From NCBI GenBank assembly GCA_036435485.1, contig CM071597.1, forward strand, positions 171,350,147-171,414,146: a DNA stretch of 64,000 nt. The letters run 5' to 3'. The notes below the pieces were generated by a model. That model worked only from the letters and a program-made list of their open reading frames with translations, was not told the DNA's origin and ran no database searches. The stretch is from Saposhnikovia divaricata (lineage: Eukaryota; Streptophyta; Magnoliopsida; Apiales; Apiaceae). The position numbers were made by a program, and so were the translations under genes. Positions 11,545-22,403 of the stretch are shown here, in pieces; within the stretch, counting starts at the first letter, position 1; the number at the start of each line of letters is the position of its first letter.

Positions 11545-12064
11545 TGTTGCCCAGTGATTTACAATTGTAGAAGGGGGTTGAATACAATTGTATAAGATTT
11601 TCGACTTCAACAATAATAATAACACAACTATGAATAAATAACAGTTTTATTAAATCTGATATAAAAGTGTTACAAACACTCTCAAGAAATTCTGATGTTC
11701 ATGAGAGCTCCTAGGTTACAAAATATCTCGTGAAAGTGATTACCAATAAGTAAAACCTAAACTGTGTTTATATACATCACACAGCTGCCCTGTCAATTAC
11801 AAAATATATCAAATCAATTACTTACGACTCTCAGTACATATCTTAATTGATAGCTGTGTTCCTATAAATCAGGAACCGACATATCAATCTATCCTAAATT
11901 CATGGAGTAATAGATATCTTTCAATCTTCAAATCCTGATCAGCCTTGCTATTCTGAAGTGCCTTCGAATCCTGACGATCACCAATACTGATGACGTCACT
12001 TCATGCAATCCTGATCAGCTCCTTAGGATAGATCCTGACATCACTTGAATTAGTATTTCCAACA
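11545..12064 (-). mobile_element. 5' LTR of copia element D (copy 1)
   Basis: A 520-bp block bounded by TGTTGCCC and TTCCAACA on the + strand; on the minus strand it starts TGTTGGAA and ends GGGCAACA. The inner side is followed by the PBS. Near the inner end it holds the motif at 11565-11587 (TTGTAGAAGGGGGTTGAATAC on the + strand without its last bases), which is also present in the LTRs of elements A and C. A second copy with few differences lies at 21883-22403. Confidence 0.9.
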
Positions 12065-13484
12065 GGTATAACTGATAATGGAAGATTATTCCACAAGCAT
12101 TTCAGATTGATATATAGTGAATTTTAGAACATGTGAAAAAGTGTTCACGACCAAAATCTGAAGGGTAACAAAGAATGCAATTTTGCACATAGTTAGACTC
12201 TGATTTCGCAAAATATGTAAAGCAAAGTTATAGATATCGAAACAAGCTTTTCAGAATGTCAAGAATTAATGAATTCCAATCACAAATGAATCAGTTATGA
12301 ATTACAACAAACCTGAGTTGCAGATTATGTCATATACGAATTTCAGCAAAACAAATAAGAAGATGAACATGATATGGGTATGGAGAAGAAGAAAGAATCG
12401 AAATGCCTCACTCGAACCTCAATAACATAATTCAAATAAGAACACGACCTGTCGAACTCCGGCGAACATTAATTCCAAATTCCGATTGTCACATTTTTAA
12501 TATAAGAATTTTCAGAAAAATGCTTAATAGACTCATATCGAACTGAGGAACATGATTAACACCTCAAATAAATCATCAAACAATCAATTAAGAACACCAC
12601 TTAATTATCTAAAATTTCGACCACACAAACACAATGTCGAACAACACAATTCTAAACAGCAAAATTCATATAAGCAGGCTTAATAGCTTCGTTTGAACTT
12701 CATAAACATGGTTTTAATATCCAATTACACAGACAACTCTCAAAATGGAATTAATTCTAAATTTATCGAAATTTCAAAGTTACCGGGTGGTGCTAACAGG
12801 GAGGCTTCTATGGCCGGCTTGGCTATGTGATTTTAATCCCCAAACTCGTGTAAACCGTGTCGTGTGTGTGTATGTAAAGTGGTGATGGTTGTGTGTTTGT
12901 GTGTGCGGAGAGATTTTGAGAGAGATGAGAGAGAGATAGAAACGGGAACCCGGTGAAAAAAATAAGGGAATTATTGGGGTTAGAAAATAGAGGAAAAATA
13001 ATTTAAAACATACTGCCTCACAGCCGGTCCAAAAAATCTACCATCAAGTTCCGAATTTTGATCCCAAAATGTTTAAGCCTGTAAAATTTATTAACTAATA
13101 TTTTTGAGATAAATACAAATAACGATCTGCAAAATTATTCAATAACTTAATACTAATAAGAATGTAGAAATATATAACTTTTGAGCATTTTTGTAAATTT
13201 AATAAAATAAAAATTTTGACACAAGTAAAATGTTAAGTTAGCCTCAAAAGCTTTGAGACTATCTGAATGTAGTAATATCGTTAAAACAATGGGAGAATTA
13301 CCAAAATAATTCATACTAACATAATTTAAACAGATAATTCAAACAATCACAAAATCAATCAAATAATTGACATAATCACGCAATTCATCATATGCTAAGC
13401 AGACAATCAAATTGGAACAAGATATTTTAGATAATGTTTTACCTGTGATTCACAAAAATCGAATAAAAATTCCCGATCGTTACA
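12065..13484 (-). mobile_element. Ty3/gypsy LTR fragment inserted in a mariner transposase (copy 1)
   Basis: On the minus strand the block starts TGTAACGATCGGGAATTTTT at 13484, a typical plant gypsy LTR start, directly abutting the mariner coding sequence. It carries a pyrimidine-rich stretch and a CA/GT-rich stretch near 12840-12960. The other end is not visible because copia element D abuts it at 12064. I cannot tell whether it was a solo LTR or part of a full element. No gene is seen. Confidence 0.7.
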
Positions 13485-13898
13485 TATAAAACCACTTTTC
13501 ATCTATGTGAACTATAGAAAACATGCCTATATACGTTGGGCTTGTATGAAGTGTTGAGCTTTCAATATGTTTTAAAACAAACCTCACCCTTACTTCCATA
13601 TTTGTAGGTTTTAAATAAGGTTTCAAGACATTTGAATGAGATTTAATATTGCCTTTTTCGATCATTCTACGCACAGTAGATTTATCAACATTTAGTTGAC
13701 AAGCTAAAGTCCTAATATTGGTTCTTAGGTGCAAAGGAATGGATCTTACCTTTTCCTAATCGAAAACATATTTTTGTTGCCACCATTATATTTTCTGTCA
13801 ACATTAGGTTGTTCACCATCTTTAATTGACTGTTGAACATCTTTCCATATATTGCAAATGGTTATCCTGCTAACTTCACAATCAGTGGCAAGTATTTT
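13485..13898 (-). pseudogene. Mariner-like transposase fragment (copy 1)
   Basis: The minus strand encodes the middle of a plant Tc1/mariner transposase: a DNA-binding part (NIRTLACQLNVDKSTVRRMI), then SNVLKPYLKPTNMEVRVRF, and VHIDEKWFYM, which contains the first catalytic Asp of the DDD triad. It is cut after DEKWFYM by the gypsy LTR and cut upstream by the duplication junction at 13898. A 1-base deletion relative to copy 2 also shifts the frame near 13775. Inactive. Confidence 0.85.
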
Positions 13899-13980
13899 GA
13901 AATGCAACAAAATAATTTATTAAAATACGAGTTCAAGCAGCAAATAGGTAATAAAAAAATGCAAATTTATGCACTTATCA
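13899..13980 (-). mobile_element. Remnant of the 3' LTR of element F (82 bp)
   Basis: It matches 21629-21710 (the outer end of the intact LTR) closely, including TGCACTTATCA at the edge. The rest of this LTR, more than 2 kb, is gone; the sequence switches at 13898/13899 to mariner transposase of duplication copy 1. Confidence 0.9.
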
Positions 13981-13994
13981 AATGCCCCCATACC
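13981..13994 (-). promoter_or_regulatory. Polypurine tract of element F
   Basis: On the minus strand GGTATGGGGGCATT directly precedes the LTR start TGATAAGTGC. Two near copies (GGTATGGGGGAGG) lie inside the element at 15261-15273 and 15412-15424. Confidence 0.75.
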
Positions 13995-15387
13995 TATCTT
14001 TTGCTCGTCCTCGAGTAAAACAAAAACAAAAAGATATCTAAAAGAAGTCCTATGCTCCTTTTCGTAGGCGTCATGGGTAATTTTAGGTTTACCAACCCGT
14101 TAAACCCATAGACGATCTCTACAGGAGGAGTGTTGTCTCCTAAGGGTTTACAGAAGATATACCCATAAAATCTTTGAGATAATCAGCAAGTGTCCAACTT
14201 TCCTCTTTCAATCTAGCTTTCATTGGTGTCAACAAAACAATTTTGTAGGAAAATATATGCCTCAAAGATTATTCTAATAATAGTCATGTTATAGGTTCCC
14301 ACAATCCACATGTGTCGACTCAAAAAGTTTACAAAAAAAATCCCAAGGTGTGTAGTGAATTTAAGGCCTTTGATGGATAAAGTGCATACGAACATTTTCT
14401 CTTTTTCAACCAATATTGAACAGACCCAATCTCTATCAAAACAAGTATCTAGCCAAACTTCACGCTCTTAGTAGTTAGATCAACTGTCGGTTGAGGTCCC
14501 AAAAGACTTTTGCATCGATACCTATTTAGCGAGCTTTAGGTCAACAATCCCAGACCACAAAGGACCTTAGGTTGCTAGGCACAAAGTCCCCTCGGACTTA
14601 CTTACTCGGGTTATCAATGAGCCCAACCTAGTCAATTTTCCTACTAAGGACTTATTAGACTTAAGATATTAACACTAATGGTTGAAATGACCGTGCAATG
14701 ATTGAGGTCCCAAAAGACTTATGCACTAATACCCATGTAGCGAGCGTTGGGTCAGCAATCCCAAACCACAAAGGGCTTTAGGTTACTAGGCATAAAGTCC
14801 CCTCAGACTTAATTGCTCGGGTACTAATGAGCCCAATATGGCCATTCCTTCCATTAGCACTCTACGACTATATACACTTTTCGACTCTTTTTTTTTAGAC
14901 ACTATATGAACAATTTATCGCAAAGGTTTGATTCGACATTGTTTTAACATGTGGGTTCTCTCTCAGGTATCGAATAACATCCCTATACAATCTTTCCATC
15001 AAAGGTCTTGTGCAAATGTGCCGTCTTGGACTTTTAAACAAAAATTTGTTCGACACAAGTTTCATGAGTAAAACCTTACTTGACTACGTTCAAATCATCT
15101 AAAGGCATTATACATATAATTTTTGAAAACATTGTTAACACCAACTTGTTCTAAAATTTAAAGAGTGGGAAGGACAACTTAGCTAAACTATCTCTATTTT
15201 TTGATTTTTTGATTTTTTAATTTTTCTGGATTTTTCAATTATAAGTATTTACACTAAAACCCTCCCCCATACCTAAATCATGCATTGTCCTCAATGTATG
15301 CAAATGCAAGAGAAATGAGTAAAGGAGAATGAGGAGATAATACCTGACAAGGGATGACGGGGAGGAATGAAAATGAAAAACAACTAA
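13995..15387. other. Gene-less 3' region of element F
   Basis: No RT or integrase motif is found in any frame here. The region holds two imperfect repeats of about 136 bp (14491-14627 and 14702-14836) and T-rich tracts near 15195-15235. Its left end carries the polypurine tract. It occupies the place where pol would be in a full gypsy element. Confidence 0.7.
14491..14836. repeat. Two diverged direct repeats, 211 bp apart start to start
   Basis: Both units begin TTGAGGTCCCAAAAGACTT and end ATGAGCCCAA. They share CACAAAG, AGGTTRCTAGGCA and AAAGTCCCCTC at the same spacing. The function is unknown. They lie in the non-coding 3' part of element F. Confidence 0.8.
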
Positions 15388-17040
15388 TTAACACTGCTCA
15401 GGCATACTACTCCTCCCCCATACCTGAATTTCACGAGGGGAGCCAAAGGAATAAAATCGAATTAGCCGATGTCGGTAGGAAAAATTGGGGTGAAGCTTTG
15501 AGAAAGAATCAAGACATTGTTGAAAATTTTGATTAGAAAAGATTTTCTCAAGTAACATGGAATCATTCAACCTTATAGAATAAGTGTCACTAATGTTCTC
15601 CCTAAACCAACTTAAGGCTTCTTTATTTTGTTTAAGCAAATTAGAGACAATGAAATTTTGGTCATGGGTGGAATCACTAGGAATGACATAAGATAAGGAT
15701 CCATCTTTTCCTAAGGGCTGTTGATCAAACTCGGGATGATACAGAGTTGAGTCAAATGTGGGAGGTGTTCCCACGGGACTCTTAAGAATGGGCTCAACAC
15801 TAACAACCTCGGGTGGGATCTCCCACTTGGAACAAAGGTCGTCCAACTATCTCAACATCTCTTCCGAGGTCATATCCCTAAACGATTCATGAAGCTCTCG
15901 ATTGGTTTCGTGATTCCTTTGAAAATCCTCAACAAGATGAGACTCAATCTCACTATCCTCAAGGTTTGACCAATTAACAATGTCATCAACAAGATTAACC
16001 CCTATTGTTTGTTCATAAAGCTCATTGGGTTCTTTTCCGACATTAAAGATGTTAAGGTTAATTGTCATATTACCAAAAGTGAGTTTCATCGAACCATCCC
16101 TACAATTAATCAAGGCATTGGATGTAGCAAGAAAAGGTCGTCCTAGAATGATCGGGATTTGGTTCTTACGATTCGTGACGGGTTGAGTCTCGAGGACAAC
16201 AAAATCAACCAAAAAAATGAAATCACCAACCTTAATTAAGACATCTTCAATTATTCCCTTAGGCATTTTTACAGAACGATCAGCTACTTGAAGTGTCATG
16301 TTCGTCTTTTTAAGTTCCCCTAATCCTAGGGCTTGATAGAGCGAAAATGGAAGAAGATTCACTCTCGCTTCTAAGTCAAGTAACGCCGTGTCCACAAAAG
16401 TATTGCCTATGACACATGAAATTGTAGGACAACCGGGGTCCTTATATTTCACGGGAATTTGATAAGAAAGAATTAAACTAACATGAGAGGTCAAAAAGGC
16501 TTTCTCAGGGACGTGAGTGGAACATTTGTGAGAACATAAATCTTTTAGACACTTGGCATAAGAAGGGACTTGTTGAATGGCATCTGAAAGAGGAATGTTT
16601 ATTTTGACTTGTTTGAAAACTTCGAAAATTTGGTCCATTTTAGCCGATTGTTTATTTGAAAGGAGTCTTTGAGGATAAGGAGCTTTTGACTTAAAGACAC
16701 GTTCACTAGGTTCTTCGGGAATGGATTTCAAAAGTGGAATGATAAATGAAGACTCGTTAGGTGAAGGAAGTTTGCAAGATGAAGAAGGTTCACTAGATAA
16801 TGATGATTTATGAGAAGATTCTTGTGACACGGGAGTCGGGAGTTGTGTGGAATGATCAAGGCTAGAGTTCGGTTCATCATCTGACTCTTTTTCTTTGGTT
16901 GACTCCACACCTACTTGATTATCAACTTTGTTTCCCGGCCTTAGAGAAATGATAGCATTAACCTTTTCGGGAGGTTTTTGGTTGGGAGGAAATTTAGGGT
17001 TGACGTCGGGTTGACTCGGGAACTTGTTCTTCTCTCTCAC
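15388..17040 (-). pseudogene. Element F protease and linker region, broken
   Basis: The reading frame runs from 17040 to 15850 (397 residues), then an in-frame TAG at 15847-15849, then open again to 15388. The middle holds a gypsy-type aspartic protease: CVIGNTFVDTALLDLEARVNLLPFS, then VGDFIFLVDFVVLET and IPIILGRPFLAT. In relatives the active site reads DLGAS; here it reads DLEAR, so the catalytic Asp is kept but the next positions are altered and activity is doubtful. The tail after the TAG has no domain I recognise and shows no RT start. A frameshift near 17035 separates it from gag. Confidence 0.8.
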
Positions 17041-18472
17041 ACATGGTGTTGGCTAATTGATTCACTTGAACCTCTAACTTAGATATGGCTTGAGTACTAG
17101 CATTCAAAATTTGCCTATCTTGAGTCATGGTTTGCATGAAGGCTTGTTGAGATTGAGCCAAATTAGTTGTTGATTTCAAAAGCGCATCAAGAGTCTTTTC
17201 TAAAGAATTAATTCTCTTATGCGAATCATGAAAGCCGGGAGGATGGGCGGGTGCTTGATTTGGATAAGGAACGTGATTTTGAGTCGGGTTTGGAAAATGA
17301 CCTTGGTTCGGAGTTGGGTAAGAGTTTTGATTGGGCTTTTGAAAACAAGGAGGTTGAAAAGAAGGTGGTGGAGATTGGTAGTTTTGGCCTTGGTTCCACG
17401 AGAAATTCGGGTGATTCTTCCAACCGGGATTGTAAGTAGATGCAAAAGGGTCATTTCTAGGGGTTGGTTGAAACACTGCATTGACTTGATCACAACCGGG
17501 AAAGTTTGGAAAACCTTGATTATAATTAGAGCACATAGACACTTGTGAGGGGGCATTACTAGTTTCTAGGGCTTCGAGTCTTCTAGTTAGAGTAGCTAAT
17601 TTGGCATCGGTTGCAATCGAATTTCCAATCGAATGCGAACCCATAGATGTACTAGACGACTCGTTGGACTTATTAGGTTCCCTAGTAGACTCCCACAACA
17701 TTGTCTTCTCGGCTAATTCCTCGAAAAAGGCCCACCCTTCGTCCTCATCTTTCTCCATGAATTTGCCTTGGAACATAGACTCTAACAAAGCGGTTGTTGG
17801 AACATCTAAGGCCTCGTAAACAATCTTACAAAGTCTTCATTTTTCTATTCCGTGGTGGGGGCATTGTGATAAAAGATTTTTGAAACGATCAAAATATTTC
17901 CAAAAAGACTCATTTTCCTTTTGATGAAAATGATTTATCTCATTTGTGATCTTTGTAGTCTTGTGATTAGGAAAATATTTTTTTAGAAAAATTATCACAA
18001 ATCCCTCCCACGTGGAAATAGAATTAACGGGTAGACTATACAACCATTTTTTAGCATTTTCTTTTAAGGCGAAGTTGATAAGTCTAAGCCTAATGGAGTC
18101 CTCGAAAAGATGTTGGAGTTTTTTCAATGCGCAAACCTCCTCAAATTCACGAATAAAAAGATAGGGATCCTCACCATCACTCCCGGTAAACTTAGGTAAC
18201 ATACTAATGTGGTGAGCTTTGATCTCGAAATTATTACCATTAACGGGAGGAAGAGTGATACACGAGGGTTGGGTAGAACGGGTAGGATAGCAACGGTCCT
18301 TAAGAGACATGGTCATGGTTACTATTGGTTCGGGAATTTCTAAAGATTCGGAATCAGACGAGGAAGAAATTTTAAATGATCTCACTAGTCTAGAAGAATT
18401 ATCCCTAATCCAAATAGTTCGCATAAACCATGAAAGGAAACACGTAGTAAATAAGTGCGATAAAATAAACAA
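16994..18472 (-). pseudogene. gag: Element F gag, broken
   Basis: The capsid-type Retrotrans_gag domain is at about 18250-17840 (LHISMLPKF-like start, FEEVCALKKL, RLRLINFALKENAKKWLYSLP, WEGFVIIFLKKYFP). It is followed by HGIEK and an in-frame TGA where relatives have Trp. The chain then continues in the same frame from 17788 (LESMFQGKF) through a Pro/Asn/Gln-rich stretch (about 17480-17230) and a coiled-coil-like end near 17100. The zinc knuckle usual in other gag proteins is not seen, which is common in Athila/Tat gag. A frameshift near 17035 links to the protease frame. Confidence 0.85.
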
Positions 18473-19390
18473 ATAAAAAGAAAGGGTGAAAAATCAAAAG
18501 AAAAATTCTAACCCTAGGGTTCCTTAAATAAAATAAACTAGACCTTGCTCCTAATTTTAAGGACCACCAAAAATTCAGTAAATCACTAATTATTCGAACC
18601 GATTTGGCCAGGTAGGTGCAAGCATTGCCAAGAGGCTAAACACCAGCCTAGACACCAAATCTTAATTGACCAGGTAAGCTTTCGCTTGCCTAGACACCAA
18701 AAAGTCGGAATAATTAAAGATTACGTCCTTTTTTAGGTACCTTCCTAATTGAGCGCGAAAATCTTAGGGGCCATGTCAAATTTAATTTTATTAAAGGCTA
18801 GGGTATGCAAAATGAAGAATTAATTGTTGTGGGCCAAGGAAAGAGTGATGAAATCCCTTCCCTTATCTTTTGAGAGGTTTTGCCCTTAAGGTTTATTTAC
18901 AAATGATGCAACAAACAACGAGATAAAATAAAACTATAAACATTTATGGATGCTCTACACTACGTGTCATAAGTTAAAGAAAAGAAGAAAATTTAACGTA
19001 CCTTTGGGTCCTCCAGCGATCACCACAATTATAAGGTACGAAAAATTAAAAACAAGAAAATAAAAATCTAGATGATGTGCTCCTAAGTGATTAAATGCAT
19101 GATGCAATATTTATGTAATTTCTACCTAATTTTTTTGGATTTTAAATTTTCAATTTTTTTGTAATTTTTTATTTTATTCTTTTTGATTTTTTTTATGATT
19201 TTCTAAAAATAATAAAAAGGCGAAAAGAGAGAAATACAGGTTACCGAAGCACGCTTCCAAAAATTCCCATTTTTTCCAAGCTTGGAGAGGAGATTCCCGA
19301 AATTTCCAACTTTCCTAAAAAAACGAGACAAAAATAAGACAAGTAAAACTAATCCGAAAAATTAAAAATCAAGGCGCGGAAAATAATTAG
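18473..19390 (-). other. Untranslated leader of element F
   Basis: This lies between the PBS and gag on the minus strand. No ORF of note. It contains two similar CCAGGTA...GCCTAGACACCAAA stretches near 18610-18700 and T-rich tracts near 19130-19200. Confidence 0.6.
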
Positions 19391-19408
19391 TCCCCGGCAG
19401 CGGCGCCA
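19391..19408 (-). promoter_or_regulatory. Primer binding site of element F
   Basis: On the minus strand TGGCGCCGCTGCCGGGGA lies six bases after the LTR end (ACATCA). This sequence type is characteristic of Athila/Tat elements; the exact primer tRNA (Asp or Arg in the literature) is not settled here. Confidence 0.88.
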
Positions 19409-19414
19409 AAAACT

Positions 19415-21710
19415 TGATGTGCTAAGAAATGAGGATTTAAATTGCAAGCGCACAATTCAGTCATTTTAATACTTGAGATATCGATCCATAGAGACTAATA
19501 TTTTCGCAAGAACTTAATTTTTAATTTAATCGAACTAGAACAATTGGGTTTTGGAAAAATTTAGATTTTTACTAATTAATTACGAAAAGAAAATTAAACA
19601 TTAATCTATTTCTAAACTAATTAATTAAAAATTAAAGAGCAAACCTAAATTATTCTAATAAAATTTAAAAGCTGAATTTGGAATTTATTTTTTTTACTGA
19701 AAATTTTAAGAAAATTTGGACATGAAGTATTTTAAAAGTTAACTAGCCAAAAATCCAAAATCAAAGAACTCAGATTTCAATAAGAACTCGGCAAGGAACA
19801 CGGACACTTGACAGCTCGGTTCAATACAGGAAAAAGAAAGAAACTCAGCACCATTCGGGAAACAGCAAAATTCAAAAGTAATTTTACAAACAGAAACTCA
19901 GCCACAAAACTCGGACAATCACAACTCATAAAACTCAGAACTCAGTAAAAAACCAGTCAACTCGGATATAAACATAACACATCTACTCGAAAATGACACA
20001 AAATAAACAGCAAAGCAACTCGGAAAATCATAGTAACTGAAAACTCAGAACTTAACATTGATTCGACTCAACGAAAACAACAACTAATTCGAAAAGAAAA
20101 CTCAACAAACTCAAACTAAAAGGAAACAAACTCAGCAAATCCTACAAATTCAGCAGTAAACTCAGCAAAGCAACAACAAAAATAACCAACAGACAAGTGC
20201 AGCAAAAACTCACGGATGCATCAGAAGAAAGAAGAAGTCGAAGCAAAACACAAGGACTTAGAAACAAATAAAACAAAGAATTCGGAACTGTAAAACTCGA
20301 CCAAACTCGGACAACTAAGAAATCAATAACTCGACTAAACTAAAAACTCAACTATCCAAATGAAACACAGAACTACAACTCAGCATTATTCACTGACAAT
20401 GACTCAGACGCAACTCTTAAACACATAACAGCAAACCAAGCAAACTCTAAATCTCGACAGTAATTACAAGAAAATGAGCAAACATCCCTCAACTCGCAAA
20501 TCAAAACTCAGCTGCAAAAAAGAACCAGTACTTAAACAAACTCGAAAACTTCAATTGAAACGAACAAACAGAGAAGAAGAGATTATGAAAAAGATAACAA
20601 GAAAGCATACCTGGTGTTGTGTTTATGTGTATGAATCGAAAGAGAAACAAAAAAAAAACAAATGTTGTGATTGCAGAGAATAAAAAGAAGAGGAGAAGGG
20701 GTTTTAAGCTGGTGGTTTGTTTGTTTTGTAGAAGAACACTGAGATAGATTTAAGCTTCGAATAAAAAAAACAAGGGAAAACTGTGTTAATAGTCAAGGAA
20801 AAAGAAAGAAAACATTGAAATGGGTTTGCTAAGAAAAATGCTTCGAATAAATCAATAAAACAGAGAAATAAAAACAGAAAGTTCGTAATGAAATTTTGTA
20901 AAAGTATTTTTTTTGTTTCTTTAGAAAATTAACTACGGAACTAAAGAAAATTAATTACGAAATTAAAATTTATTCTAAGGAAATTAAAACAAGAAACAAA
21001 GCCACAATAAAATTGAGATTTAAAGGGGCTCAATTACGATTATTAACTAATAACAAGAAAATAAAATTCGTTACTTTCAACACCTAGTGGTTAGCATTTC
21101 GCTACTTTGTCCACTAATCGGATTTACGAAAATAACGAGAATAAGGCAACATAAACGAGAGAGCAAGACAAGAACATAAAATAAACTTGAAATTGCATTA
21201 ATAAAAGGAAAGTGTTTACAAAATTTAGAACTACAAAACAAGAAAGGAAAGAAATTTACACTACCCTAAAACTACACTAAAATCTAAGTTTATAAATATA
21301 AGGGGGGTAAGGTGGTATTTATAGGATAAGAATTAGGGTTTAGGGGTGTGTTGGGTGAATCTCCACCATACACCTTCTAATGTGGCTGAGAAATCCTAGC
21401 CATCCAATTGTTTCCTTCCTCCTTAAGCTTTGTTGAGTGGATCTTGGCCATACAATTATTTAGTGTGTTGGGATGATCTCCACCTTCCATGTGTCTTGAA
21501 AGATTCCTTTCCTCCAAGCTTCTAATTCTTTTTCCTTTTTTCATTTAAGTCCTTTTTCTTCCTCTTTTTACCTTCCTTGCTCTTTATTTCTTTATTTTGT
21601 CATTTCTTTATTTTTTATCGAATTTCTAGAAATGCAACAAAATAATTTATTAAAATACGAGTTCAAGCAGTAAATAGGTAATAAAAATATGCAAAAATAT
21701 GCACTTATCA
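19415..21710 (-). mobile_element. 5' LTR of element F, 2296 bp
   Basis: The + strand boundaries are TGATGTGCTAAG and GCACTTATCA, giving TGAT/ATCA inverted ends. It has no gene; the small ORF at 20474-20683 is A-rich and not convincing. It contains a dense AACTC motif array (19766-20548). The outer end is directly followed by copia gag sequence at 21711, so F inserted into copia element D of duplication copy 2. Confidence 0.88.
19766..20548. repeat. AACTC motif array in the F LTR
   Basis: I count 26 occurrences of AACTC on the + strand in about 780 bp, mostly as AACTCAG or AACTCGG and irregularly spaced in A-rich sequence. It is not a simple tandem repeat. Confidence 0.8.
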
Positions 21711-21882
21711 ATAGATCCTATCAAGATAGTCAGGATCAGAGGATTCTAGATACATCAACATTTTTACCCTCCATGTAGGGTACTCAGACTTTTTGAGGAT
21801 GGGAATTTTTATGCTTTCATACTTACTAGTCGACATCTTAAGTTCGTTTCTGATTTAATAATCAGTTTGCTCTGATACCAAT
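21711..21882 (-). pseudogene. gag: copia gag 5' end (element D, copy 2)
   Basis: On the minus strand this encodes the gag N-terminus down to about LESSDPDYLDRI. The codons around the junction that is frameshifted in copy 1 are intact here (YPTWRVKMLMYLES). The PBS lies at 21869-21880. Cut by the F insertion at 21710/21711. Confidence 0.85.
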
Positions 21883-22403
21883 TGTTGCCCAGTGATTTAC
21901 AATTGTAGAAGGGGGGTTGAATACAATTGTATAAGATTTTCGACTTAAACAATAATAATAACACAAGTATGAATAAATAATAGTTTTATTAAATCTGATA
22001 TAAAACTGTTACAAACACTCTCAAGAAATTCTGATGTTCTTGAGAGCTGCTAGGTTACAAAATATCTCGTGCAAGCGATTACCAATAAGTAAAACCTAAA
22101 CTGTGTTTATATACATCACACAGCTGCCCTATCAATTACAAAATATATCAAATCAATTACTTACGACTCTCAGTACATATCTTAATTGATAGCTGCGTTC
22201 CTATAAATCAGGAACCGACATATCAATCTATCCTAAATTCATGGAGTAATAGATATCTTTCAATCTTCAAATCCTGATCAGTCTTGTTATTCTGATGTGC
22301 CTTCGAATCCTGACGATCACCAATACTGATGGCGTCACTTCATGCAATCTTGATCAGCTCCTTAGGATAGATCCAGACATCACTTGAATTAGTATTTCCA
22401 ACA
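21883..22403 (-). mobile_element. LTR of copia element D (copy 2)
   Basis: A 521-bp block with the same TGTTGCCC and TTCCAACA ends as copy 1. It is flanked by the same gypsy LTR sequence, so it is the duplicated copy of one insertion and not an independent one. Confidence 0.9.

Larger units (their letters stand above)
8869..12064 (-). mobile_element. Truncated Ty1/copia element D: 5' LTR, gag, start of protease
   Basis: Read on the minus strand, this has a 520-bp LTR (12064 to 11545), a tRNA-Met-type PBS, gag and the first part of pol. It stops inside the segment after the protease, where it joins gypsy LTR sequence near 8868. Integrase, RT, RNase H and the 3' LTR are absent. The protein sequence is closely related to elements A and B further right (same gag layout and protease region). 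The element sits inside a gypsy LTR (12065-13484). Confidence 0.88.
11374..13898. repeat. Segmental duplication, copy 1
   Basis: This holds the 5' part of copia gag, the copia LTR, the gypsy LTR fragment and part of the mariner transposase. It matches 21711-24237 nearly base for base, with scattered substitutions and small indels. The right edge joins 82 bp of element F LTR in the middle of the transposase; the left edge corresponds to the outer end of the intact F LTR at 21710. Confidence 0.92.
13899..21710 (-). mobile_element. Athila/Tat-like gypsy element F, gag-protease only, 3' LTR truncated
   Basis: On the minus strand the order is a 2296-bp 5' LTR (21710 to 19415), a PBS, an untranslated leader, gag, protease, about 1.4 kb without a gene, a polypurine tract and the first 82 bp of the 3' LTR. 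LTR ends are TGAT and ATCA. The PBS TGGCGCCGCTGCCGGGGA and the protein sequence fit the Athila/Tat group. No RT, RNase H or integrase motif is visible between protease and 3' LTR, so it looks non-autonomous, like the TR-GAG class of plant elements, or has lost pol by deletion. Confidence 0.85.

Noticed and set aside
20474..20683. Lys-rich ORF in the F LTR
   Set aside because: A-rich composition explains it; it lies in an LTR with no coding conservation visible.
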